In this document: in pieces, positions 1 through 5,555 of the stretch
How the letters are laid out: each line of letters starts with the position of its first letter
Position numbering within the stretch: position 1 is the first letter of the stretch
NCBI GenBank assembly: GCA_046153505.1
Contig: JBJXDT010000091.1
Coordinates: 1-6,158 of the forward strand
Reading direction: 5' to 3'
Length of the DNA: 6,158 bases
Source: JBJXDT01 sp046153505
GTDB taxonomy: Bacteria; Pseudomonadota; Gammaproteobacteria; Burkholderiales; Methylophilaceae
The notes under the pieces: model-generated
Databases searched by the model: none
What the model saw: only the letters and a program-made list of their open reading frames with translations
Told to the model about the DNA's origin: nothing
Program-made: the position numbers and the translations under genes

Positions 1-410
1 TATAACTCAGAGGTCGACGCTTGATAGAACTTGGTTTTTTTCTCCATCCCCAAAATTCGTATCGCTTCTAAAATACGTAAGGTACCGATACCGTCGGCGT
101 TTGCTGTATATTCTGGAGTCTCAAAGCTCACTGCTACATGACTCATCGCAGCCAAATTATAAATTTCATCGGGCTGTGTTTGCTGAATAATACGAATCAG
201 GTTAGTGGAATCCGTCAAATCCCCATAATGCAAGATAAACTTCTTGTTATCCACATGTGGGTCTTGATAAAGATGATCAATCCGGTCAGTATTAAATAAC
301 GATGCACGGCGTTTGATACCATGCACAATGTAGCCTTTATTCAATAAAAATTCCGCTAAATACGCGCCATCTTGACCTGTTATCCCTGTAATCAGGGCAA
401 CTTTACTCAT
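1..410 (-). CDS. gmd: GDP-mannose 4,6-dehydratase, N-terminal part (3' end outside window)
   Basis: Gmd is a cytoplasmic short-chain dehydrogenase/reductase that converts GDP-D-mannose to GDP-4-keto-6-deoxy-D-mannose with bound NADP(H), the first step towards GDP-fucose, GDP-rhamnose or GDP-perosamine. Only the first 136 codons are here, of roughly 340-370 in the family. Visible: the Rossmann nucleotide-binding loop GITGQDG (residues 9-15), the KRRAS segment typical of NADP-binding Gmd proteins (33-37), the YNLAAMSHVAVSFE stretch (84-97), and the ASTSEL active-site segment (131-136), whose Thr133 and Glu135 align with E. coli Gmd Thr132 and Glu134. The catalytic Tyr-x3-Lys lies beyond the edge. 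The ATG overlaps the manC stop codon as ATGA, and an AAGGA ribosome binding site (421-425) sits 10 nt upstream inside manC. It acts directly on the ManC product. Which final sugar is made cannot be told from this window. Confidence 0.96.
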   Translation of the reverse strand, partial: MSKVALITGITGQDGAYLAEFLLNKGYIVHGIKRRASLFNTDRIDHLYQDPHVDNKKFILHYGDLTDSTNLIRIIQQTQPDEIYNLAAMSHVAVSFETPEYTANADGIGTLRILEAIRILGMEKKTKFYQASTSEL

Positions 411-1813
411 GATTCCACTTTCCTTCCATAATTGTCGTCAAACCGCACGATATCGTCCTCGCCGACGTAATCACCACATTGTACTTCAATAATCGCCAAT
501 GGCACTTTGCCTTTGTTGGCAAGGCGGTGCTTATGTGTTTTGGGGATATAGGTTGACTGATTTTCTTGTAATTGGTATTCAATTTCGTTATTGCTAATCG
601 TCGCTTCACCTGAAACGACCACCCAATGCTCAGCGCGGTGCTTATGCATTTGGAGTGATAATTTTGCACCAGGATTGACGACAATACGCTTAATTTTAAA
701 GCTAGTACTTTCTTCTAACACGGTATAACTTCCCCAAGGGCGGTAAACGGTTTGGTGAATTTCCGTGAGTGCAGGTTTGTGCGCTTTCACGCGTGCAACC
801 AAGCTTTTAATCTCCTCTGTTCGGCTTCGATCACAGATCAATGTCGCATCTGCGGTTTGAATGACGACTACATTATCTAAACCAGCGGTTGCCAGCAAAC
901 TTGTTTGGCTCCACAACAGGCTGTTGGTTGTATCTTGTGCAAATACATCGCCATGGATCACGTTGTTTTGCGCATCTTTTGCTTGCTTCTGGTAAATGGA
1001 ATCCCAGCTTCCAAGGTCACTCCAAGCCATATCAACTGGCACCACAGCCACTTTGCTGGCTTTTTCAGCTAAGCCATAATCCATCGAAATATTAGCAAAA
1101 TGTTCGTAAGTAGCACTGAAGTTATCAAGAGTCATTGCATCCAGTTGGCTAGCCATTTCAGGCTGATAAAGCGTTAGCATGTCCATGAAAACACTTGCAT
1201 TAAATACAAACATGCCGCTATTCCAAAGGTAGCCATCTTTTACAAATTGGGCAGCTTTGTCGCTGTCTGGTTTCTCTACAAACTTTTCCACTTCTATGAC
1301 TGGCATACTGCCATCTTTAAGCAATTTCCCAGGTTTGATATAACCATAACCCGTTGCTGGTTCATGTGGTTTGATCCCCAAAAGTACCAAATAACCATCT
1401 TCTGCCGCATTTTCAGCAGCTTTCCAAGCTTCAATGAAGGCTTCTTCGTTATCGATCGCATGGTCAGAGGCAAATACACCAATCAGCGCATTAGGATCTT
1501 TTTTCTGAATTTCACAGACTGCCCAAGCAATGGCTGGCAGCGTGTTGCGAGCGCATGGTTCTGCTAGTACATTAGCAACGGCCTCTGGCGCGACTTCGGC
1601 TAATTGCCCTTTAACTTCGAATTTATGATCTTCATGGGTTACCGTAAATAAATGAGATGCTGAAACGTGTGCTAATAACCGTTGTGTTGTTTGCTGCAAT
1701 AGTGTTTTTTCACCATTGAGTGCAAGCAACTGCTTGGGTCTTAATGTGCGTGAAAGCGGCCATAATCGGGTACCAGAACCGCCACAAAGGATTACTGCAT
1801 AATGATTTGTCAT
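407..1813 (-). CDS. manC: Mannose-1-phosphate guanylyltransferase / mannose-6-phosphate isomerase (bifunctional, type II)
   Basis: This bifunctional cytoplasmic enzyme (ManC/CpsB/AlgA/XanB family) makes GDP-mannose from mannose-1-phosphate and GTP; its C-terminal domain interconverts fructose-6-phosphate and mannose-6-phosphate. The 468 residues match the family's usual 460-480. The N-terminal nucleotidyltransferase domain shows the CGGSGTRLWPLSR signature (10-22) followed by PKQLL (26-30), FVEKPD (178-183) and WNSGMF (197-202). The C-terminal cupin isomerase domain starts around YRPWGSY (357-363) and carries the metal-site motif QMHKHRAEHW (388-397), then GDYVGEDDIVRFDD (447-460). All key motifs look intact. 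The ATG overlaps the stop of the upstream regulator as ATGA, with a GAGG element (1824-1827) 10 nt upstream, and its own stop overlaps gmd the same way, so translational coupling is likely. A phosphomannomutase, needed to link the two activities, is not in this window. Confidence 0.97.
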   Translation of the reverse strand: MTNHYAVILCGGSGTRLWPLSRTLRPKQLLALNGEKTLLQQTTQRLLAHVSASHLFTVTHEDHKFEVKGQLAEVAPEAVANVLAEPCARNTLPAIAWAVCEIQKKDPNALIGVFASDHAIDNEEAFIEAWKAAENAAEDGYLVLLGIKPHEPATGYGYIKPGKLLKDGSMPVIEVEKFVEKPDSDKAAQFVKDGYLWNSGMFVFNASVFMDMLTLYQPEMASQLDAMTLDNFSATYEHFANISMDYGLAEKASKVAVVPVDMAWSDLGSWDSIYQKQAKDAQNNVIHGDVFAQDTTNSLLWSQTSLLATAGLDNVVVIQTADATLICDRSRTEEIKSLVARVKAHKPALTEIHQTVYRPWGSYTVLEESTSFKIKRIVVNPGAKLSLQMHKHRAEHWVVVSGEATISNNEIEYQLQENQSTYIPKTHKHRLANKGKVPLAIIEVQCGDYVGEDDIVRFDDNYGRKVES

Positions 1814-2172
1814 GGTATATCTGCCTCTGCCTTGAATAAATTAGTCTGGGATAGACCAATCGCTTCACGGCGTAAAATGTCAATTTCCGCTTCTAGTTGA
1901 GCGTATTCTTGCATTTTAATTTTTAAAAATTGCGCCGTGATGACAGATTTTTCTTCGATGCCACGAGGTGTTAACAGATACATATAAGCTAATTTATTCT
2001 TACTATTACGAAAGTTGGTCGCCTTAAGCAAGCCTTTTTCAATAAGGGCTTTGAGACAAAAATTGGCGCGTCCAAGGCTCACACCGAGCTCTCGCGCTAA
2101 ATCACGCTGGCTAATTTCTGGATTAGTCTCAAGTATTTTTAATATTTTATAGCGGTATTCGTCTGTTAGCAT
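1810..2172 (-). CDS. MarR-like winged-helix regulator, EPS-associated family
   Basis: This is a small DNA-binding protein of 120 residues that I recognise as resembling the 'MarR family EPS-associated transcriptional regulator' group found next to exopolysaccharide genes in proteobacteria. A winged helix-turn-helix spans about residues 5-68: helices around EYRYKILKILE, then SQRDLARELGVSLGRANFCL (21-40) with the recognition helix near 32-48, and a basic wing ATNFRNSKNKLAYMYL (51-66). A charged helical tail (about 76-106) could be a dimerising coiled coil. The reading frame opens earlier, at a TTG (2217), but I chose the ATG at 2172: MLTDEYRYKIL fits the usual N-terminus, and the 15 extra residues would be encoded by the likely promoter and palindrome. 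No strong ribosome binding site is visible at either start. It is the first gene of the manC-gmd cluster and probably controls it and itself; the ligand and the sign of regulation are unknown. Confidence 0.85.
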   Translation of the reverse strand: MLTDEYRYKILKILETNPEISQRDLARELGVSLGRANFCLKALIEKGLLKATNFRNSKNKLAYMYLLTPRGIEEKSVITAQFLKIKMQEYAQLEAEIDILRREAIGLSQTNLFKAEADIP

Positions 2173-2190
2173 GCAGAAGTAAAATTCACC

Positions 2191-2205
2191 GTTCAATGAT
2201 TGAAC
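2191..2205. promoter_or_regulatory. Perfect 15-bp palindrome, candidate operator of the EPS regulator
   Basis: GTTCAATGATTGAAC is a perfect inverted repeat with 7-bp arms around one central base. It lies 18 nt upstream of the preferred ATG of the MarR-like gene, and directly downstream of the -10-like hexamer. MarR-type dimers usually bind palindromes of about this size near their own promoters. Binding here would cover the presumed transcription start, so autorepression is the simplest reading. With a single-base centre it cannot form a stable hairpin, and no T-run follows, so a terminator is unlikely. Function is inferred from position only. Confidence 0.5.
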
Positions 2206-2207
2206 GC

Positions 2208-2237
2208 AGTTTAGCAATATTTAACACCGCAATGCAA
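2208..2237 (-). promoter_or_regulatory. Possible promoter of the regulator-manC-gmd operon
   Basis: On the minus strand TTGCAT (2232-2237, 3 of 6 matches to the -35 consensus) is separated by 18 nt from TAAACT (2208-2213, 4 of 6 matches to the -10 consensus). The hexamers are weak, but the element starts just after the hslR stop codon, fills the only sizeable gap in this half of the window, and is followed two bases later by the palindrome. The geometry rather than the match score is the main support. Confidence 0.3.
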
Positions 2238-2245
2238 GTAATTTG

Positions 2246-2641
2246 TTAGTACTTCATCCCTGTAAATTTTTTAATATCCCGTAACTGGCGCTTGGTTGGT
2301 CGTCCAGCACCACGTTCACGGACTGCGTGATCGGCTTCACGTGTGATTTTCGCATGGTCACGTTTAGTTTTGCTTGCCTCAGTTTCTGTATATAATAAAG
2401 CAGCATCTGGGGCGCCTCGACGAATGTTAGATAAGCCAGTCACTTCGCACTCAAGCTCAACATCTTTATTGCGAATATTAACGACCATACCGACTTTGAC
2501 TTCTTTTGCAGGCTTCGCACGGCCGCCATTGATGCGCACTTTGCCACTATCGACTGCATCTGCGGCAATGCTACGCGTTTTAAAAAAACGCGCAGCCCAC
2601 AGCCATTTATCTAGCCTGCATTTACTCTCAATGTCGTCCAT
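2246..2641 (-). CDS. hslR: Hsp15-like S4-domain RNA-binding protein
   Basis: Hsp15 (HslR) is a small cytoplasmic heat-shock protein. In E. coli it binds 50S subunits carrying an incomplete nascent chain with tRNA and helps recycle them. The 131 residues agree with the family's usual 130-135. The S4 RNA-binding domain runs from about residue 9, with the signature RLDKWLWAARFFKTR (9-23), then GKVRINGGRAKPAKEV (33-48) and a conserved ALLY (81-84). The C-terminal tail (about 89-131) is strongly basic, as expected for ribosome binding. The frame also opens 20 codons earlier (2701), but the ATG at 2641 leaves eight residues before RLDKWLW, close to the nine in E. coli Hsp15. It overlaps the 3' end of the Lon-like gene by 14 nt. 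No Shine-Dalgarno sequence is visible (a run of six C lies there instead), so translation may depend on coupling to the upstream gene. Confidence 0.92.
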   Translation of the reverse strand: MDDIESKCRLDKWLWAARFFKTRSIAADAVDSGKVRINGGRAKPAKEVKVGMVVNIRNKDVELECEVTGLSNIRRGAPDAALLYTETEASKTKRDHAKITREADHAVRERGAGRPTKRQLRDIKKFTGMKY

Positions 2642-4754
2642 TATTGGGGGGCGCGTTACTTTCCAATGTTTTGCGATATGCTGCCAAAGTCGCCTGTGCA
2701 TTGGTCATGACAATCTCTGCGCTTTGCTGCGTTAGATATGCAATGCCCTCTAGCACATGGTCAATTGCAATCACATGAAATTGCCCATTTTCTACTGCTT
2801 TTACCACAGCATTATCGAGCAACAAATGACGCTGATTTCGTTTTGGGATAATGACCCCTTGCTTGCCAGTTAACCCAAGCGCTAAGCAGACGCGAAAATA
2901 ACCTTCGATCTTCTCGTTTACACCACCAATTGGCATCACTTCACCAAACTGATTGAGTGCGCCAGTGATTGCGATACCCTGTTGAATAGGTAAATTCGCC
3001 AACGATGAAAGCAAGGCAAATAGCTCAGCACAGCTTGCAGAATCGCCCTCAACGCCATTATATTCTTGCTCAAATACTAATGAGGCATTAAGACTTAATG
3101 GCGCCAGATGAGAGAAGCTGGCACTTAACCAATTTTGCAAGATAAAAATACCTTTATCGTGATTTGGCCCGCTCATGTTGACTTCACGGTCAATGTTAAT
3201 CAACCCTTTTTGACCAGGATAGCAACGTGCGGTAATACGGATGGGAGAGCCAAAACTAGCGTCACCCAACTCAATATGGGTTAGGCCGTTCACCTGTCCC
3301 ACTACTTCACCTTGCACTTGAATCAGCAACTCATTATCAATAATCGAGTCGCGGATCTGAGTTTCAAAATACTGACGTCTAGTATTGCGTGCGCTCAATG
3401 CCGATTGTACATGTGAAGCTTTAACCTCATTTTCACCATTTGCATAGGCTGCACTTTCTAGCATCAAGCGCTCTGCAAAAGCAAAATTAGTGCTGATGCG
3501 TGATTGGTCTTCTTCTAACCGTTGCAGTGCTCCAATTAATATAGCCACTGCATCGTTACTAAAATGCTTGCATCGATGCTCTAAGCACTTTTGTGCGACA
3601 AACCCAGCGATTGCGCCATAATTCTCGCTATTTGCTGAAATGCTGTCGGCAAACTCCACTTTAATTGGAAAGTAATCAAAAAAGTCTGGATTTTCATCTA
3701 GACAATTATAGAAATCCTCGCGCATGGCGATAAGCACCAACTTAATATTGAGCGGGATTAAGGTGTTTGGTAAGACGTAACTTGCACTTTGCGCACCACT
3801 GGCAGAATCCTCAAATTGCAATGCACCATTTCTTAAAAAACGGTAAAGCTTTTCTAAAATTTGACCACCGTTTTCATCGTTAAGCAAATCGCGCAAATGT
3901 AGTAGTAGCATGCCACCATCGGCTTTATGCAAATTGCCTGCTCGCAAACGCAAGAAATCGGGGAAAAGTGCATCTGTGCTGGTTTCTAACCAGCCAAACA
4001 ATGACTGCAAGCTCGGGTCATTATCGTAAATCACCACTTGATTATGTTTTTGTATTTGAGTGCTTCGGTTATCAACGAGTAAATTTACGCGAAATCGTGA
4101 AAAAAATGTCTCGTTGATAAGTCCCTCAAGCACATTTTCTGTAGCACTCTCAACGGTATTTTCTGCGTCAATACTAATTGTGGGTTGCCACGCTTTTAAA
4201 TAATTTAAAATATCTTTATTTACTAAGTTAAAATAACCGTCTAACTTATTGTTATTAATTATTATTTTTATTTTATTCAACGCGTTATCTAGCCAACTTT
4301 CGGCTATATTCAGCACTCCATTCGGTGTCTTTTGCAAAACAAAACTGGGCATTTCCTGCATAAGCGCACGCACAAAACCATCCATTTCCGTGCGCAATTT
4401 TGCACCGGCGCCGACTGGCAGTTTAAATATCGCAGGCTGATTTGGTTGCTCGAAATCAAACAGCGCGACTAAATCAAATAATGCCTCATCAGCAGTTTTT
4501 GCCACTTCCTGCATCGCGCTTTGCATGAGTGACGTTCTGCCGCTGCCATGTTCGCCCAATACCAGCACATTAAAACCAGCTTGACGCATATTCAATCCAA
4601 ATAACGCCGCTTTTTTTGCCTCTTGCTGCGCAACCCAGCCATGAATATGCGGTTGATAACCTTCTGATATTCCTACTAATTCCGCTGTAGACTTAAATGA
4701 TAAATCTTTCAAGACAATGTTTGCAGTCAGTTCATTTGCTTTTAATATTTGCAT
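2628..4754 (-). CDS. Lon-like AAA+ protease (LonB/AAA_32 type, peptidase S16)
   Basis: This 708-residue protein combines an AAA-like ATPase region with a C-terminal Lon protease domain, the architecture of the bacterial LonB / YcbZ-like group rather than classical Lon (about 780-800 residues with a long N-domain). The P-loop is GEHGSGRTS (67-75), with Arg73 where most P-loops have Lys. The Walker B region reads GGMLLLHLRDLL (280-291), without the usual Asp-Glu pair. The protease domain contains GPNHDKG (529-535), the catalytic GDSAS with Ser572, and GGVNEKIEG with Lys615. The Ser-Lys distance of 43 equals that of E. coli Lon (S679, K722), so the dyad looks intact. I chose the ATG at 4754 because GGAAA lies 7 nt upstream; a TTG at 4799 would add 15 residues and overlap moaE. 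It sits between moaE and hslR, suggesting a protein-quality-control role; no substrate can be named. An internal segment (4188-4280) is unusually AT-rich. Confidence 0.93.
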   Translation of the reverse strand: MQILKANELTANIVLKDLSFKSTAELVGISEGYQPHIHGWVAQQEAKKAALFGLNMRQAGFNVLVLGEHGSGRTSLMQSAMQEVAKTADEALFDLVALFDFEQPNQPAIFKLPVGAGAKLRTEMDGFVRALMQEMPSFVLQKTPNGVLNIAESWLDNALNKIKIIINNNKLDGYFNLVNKDILNYLKAWQPTISIDAENTVESATENVLEGLINETFFSRFRVNLLVDNRSTQIQKHNQVVIYDNDPSLQSLFGWLETSTDALFPDFLRLRAGNLHKADGGMLLLHLRDLLNDENGGQILEKLYRFLRNGALQFEDSASGAQSASYVLPNTLIPLNIKLVLIAMREDFYNCLDENPDFFDYFPIKVEFADSISANSENYGAIAGFVAQKCLEHRCKHFSNDAVAILIGALQRLEEDQSRISTNFAFAERLMLESAAYANGENEVKASHVQSALSARNTRRQYFETQIRDSIIDNELLIQVQGEVVGQVNGLTHIELGDASFGSPIRITARCYPGQKGLINIDREVNMSGPNHDKGIFILQNWLSASFSHLAPLSLNASLVFEQEYNGVEGDSASCAELFALLSSLANLPIQQGIAITGALNQFGEVMPIGGVNEKIEGYFRVCLALGLTGKQGVIIPKRNQRHLLLDNAVVKAVENGQFHVIAIDHVLEGIAYLTQQSAEIVMTNAQATLAAYRKTLESNAPPNNGRH

Positions 4755-4761
4755 AATTTTA

Positions 4762-4766
4762 TTTCC
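4762..4766 (-). promoter_or_regulatory. Ribosome binding site fixing the Lon-like start
   Basis: GGAAA on the minus strand lies 7 nt before the ATG at 4754. It favours this start over the in-frame TTG at 4799, which lies inside the 3' end of moaE. Confidence 0.55.
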
Positions 4767-4783
4767 AGCGACGCCTTGTGATA

Positions 4784-5260
4784 TCAGCGTTTTACCCAAC
4801 GCTTATGTGCAACATCGTCACTCAGTCTTGCTTCCACCCAATGCTCACCATGATCAGTGGCTTCTTTTTTCCAAAATGGCGCCTGCGTCTTTAAAAAATC
4901 CATAATAAATTCACATGCACTAAAAGCGTCACTACGATGTGCGCTTGCAACCGCCACAAACACAATTTGATCAGTTGGTTTGAGCGTACCTACGCGGTGA
5001 ATAATGCGACTTTCCAGCACTTGCCAGCGCTCTTTTGCCTCGGATTCAATTTTCTCCAAGGCCTTTTGAGTCATTTCTGGATAATGTTCAAGCGTCAGTG
5101 TTTGGACATTGTCCCCGTTATTAATATCGCGCACCAAACCTATAAAGTTGACGATTGCACCAATGTTAGCGTTATTTTGATTGCCAACCTGCCCTGTGAG
5201 GCGCATGGATGATAGCTCTGCAGCCACATTAAAATCCTCAATTTGCACGCGAACTGACAT
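4784..5260 (-). CDS. moaE: Molybdopterin synthase catalytic (large) subunit
   Basis: MoaE forms a heterotetramer with MoaD in the cytoplasm and transfers sulfur from the MoaD C-terminal thiocarboxylate to cyclic pyranopterin monophosphate, giving molybdopterin, the dithiolene part of the molybdenum cofactor. The 158 residues fit the family (about 150). Motifs seen: GLVRD (41-45), LEHYPEM (57-63), HRVGTL (88-93), AHRSDAF (107-113) and LKTQAPFWKKE (123-133). Lys124 and Lys131 align with the catalytic Lys119 and Lys126 of E. coli MoaE, and Arg44, His108 and Arg109 with its Arg39, His103 and Arg104, all with a constant offset of five. The ATG follows the moaD TAA stop directly, so coupled translation and equal stoichiometry are likely. 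No other molybdenum cofactor gene and no molybdoenzyme is seen in the window. Confidence 0.97.
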   Translation of the reverse strand: MSVRVQIEDFNVAAELSSMRLTGQVGNQNNANIGAIVNFIGLVRDINNGDNVQTLTLEHYPEMTQKALEKIESEAKERWQVLESRIIHRVGTLKPTDQIVFVAVASAHRSDAFSACEFIMDFLKTQAPFWKKEATDHGEHWVEARLSDDVAHKRWVKR

Positions 5261-5518
5261 TTACCCACCGGTCACAGGCGGGAAAAACGCAACTTCGTCG
5301 CCAGCTTTTATCGTGGCTAAATCTTGAACTAGTTCATGATTTATCGCAGCACGAATTACCTGCTTGCCGTTAAACAGATTTGCCCAAACTTCGCCCCGCT
5401 GCGCTAAGTAATTTTTTAGGGCTGTAATAGTCGAAACTTCATTTGGCAAAGCAATATCTTCGGTGGAATAATTCACCGCCTCTTTTATTCTTGCAAAATA
5501 CAATACTTTTATATTCAT
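5261..5518 (-). CDS. moaD: Molybdopterin synthase sulfur-carrier (small) subunit
   Basis: MoaD is a ubiquitin-fold sulfur carrier. Its C-terminal glycine is adenylated by MoeB and converted to a thiocarboxylate, which inserts into the MoaE active site. The 85 residues match the family (E. coli 81). The N-terminus MNIKVLYFARIKEAV fits the first beta strand and helix, and the C-terminus FFPPVTGG carries the essential terminal Gly-Gly. The start is fixed by homology. No Shine-Dalgarno sequence is seen: the 23-nt gap to rmuC is almost pure A and T, and a promoter-like sequence there would place the transcript start at or within a few bases of the ATG. It is directly followed by moaE with no gap. 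Confidence 0.96.
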   Translation of the reverse strand: MNIKVLYFARIKEAVNYSTEDIALPNEVSTITALKNYLAQRGEVWANLFNGKQVIRAAINHELVQDLATIKAGDEVAFFPPVTGG

Positions 5519-5526
5519 ATATTTAT

Positions 5527-5555
5527 TTTATATTTTTAACGTTATTTATCATCAA
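5527..5555 (-). promoter_or_regulatory. Possible sigma70-type promoter of moaDE
   Basis: On the minus strand TTGATG (5550-5555, 4 of 6 matches to the -35 consensus) and TATAAA (5527-5532, 5 of 6 matches to the -10 consensus) are separated by exactly 17 nt. The -35 hexamer overlaps the last codons of rmuC. A start about 7 nt after the -10 would fall at about 5519-5521, while the moaD ATG begins at 5518. The region is very AT-rich, so a chance match is possible. Confidence 0.4.

Noticed and set aside
1247..1567. Plus-strand open frame of 106 codons opposite manC
   Set aside because: It lies entirely antisense to conserved manC coding sequence and has no recognisable motif.
2173..2217. TTG-initiated 15-residue extension of the MarR-like regulator
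   Set aside because: The extra residues are not typical of the family and would be encoded by the likely -10 element and the palindrome; the ATG at 2172 gives the expected N-terminus.
2642..2701. Twenty-residue N-terminal extension of HslR
   Set aside because: The extension lies wholly within the Lon-like gene and does not resemble Hsp15; the ATG at 2641 fits the family's N-terminal length.
2343..2735. Plus-strand open frame of 130 codons opposite hslR and the Lon-like gene
   Set aside because: It is antisense to two well-supported genes, its translation shows no recognisable domain, and it looks like a shadow frame.
4755..4799. TTG-initiated 15-residue extension of the Lon-like protein, overlapping moaE
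   Set aside because: The ATG at 4754 has a GGAAA ribosome binding site at good distance; the TTG lies inside moaE.
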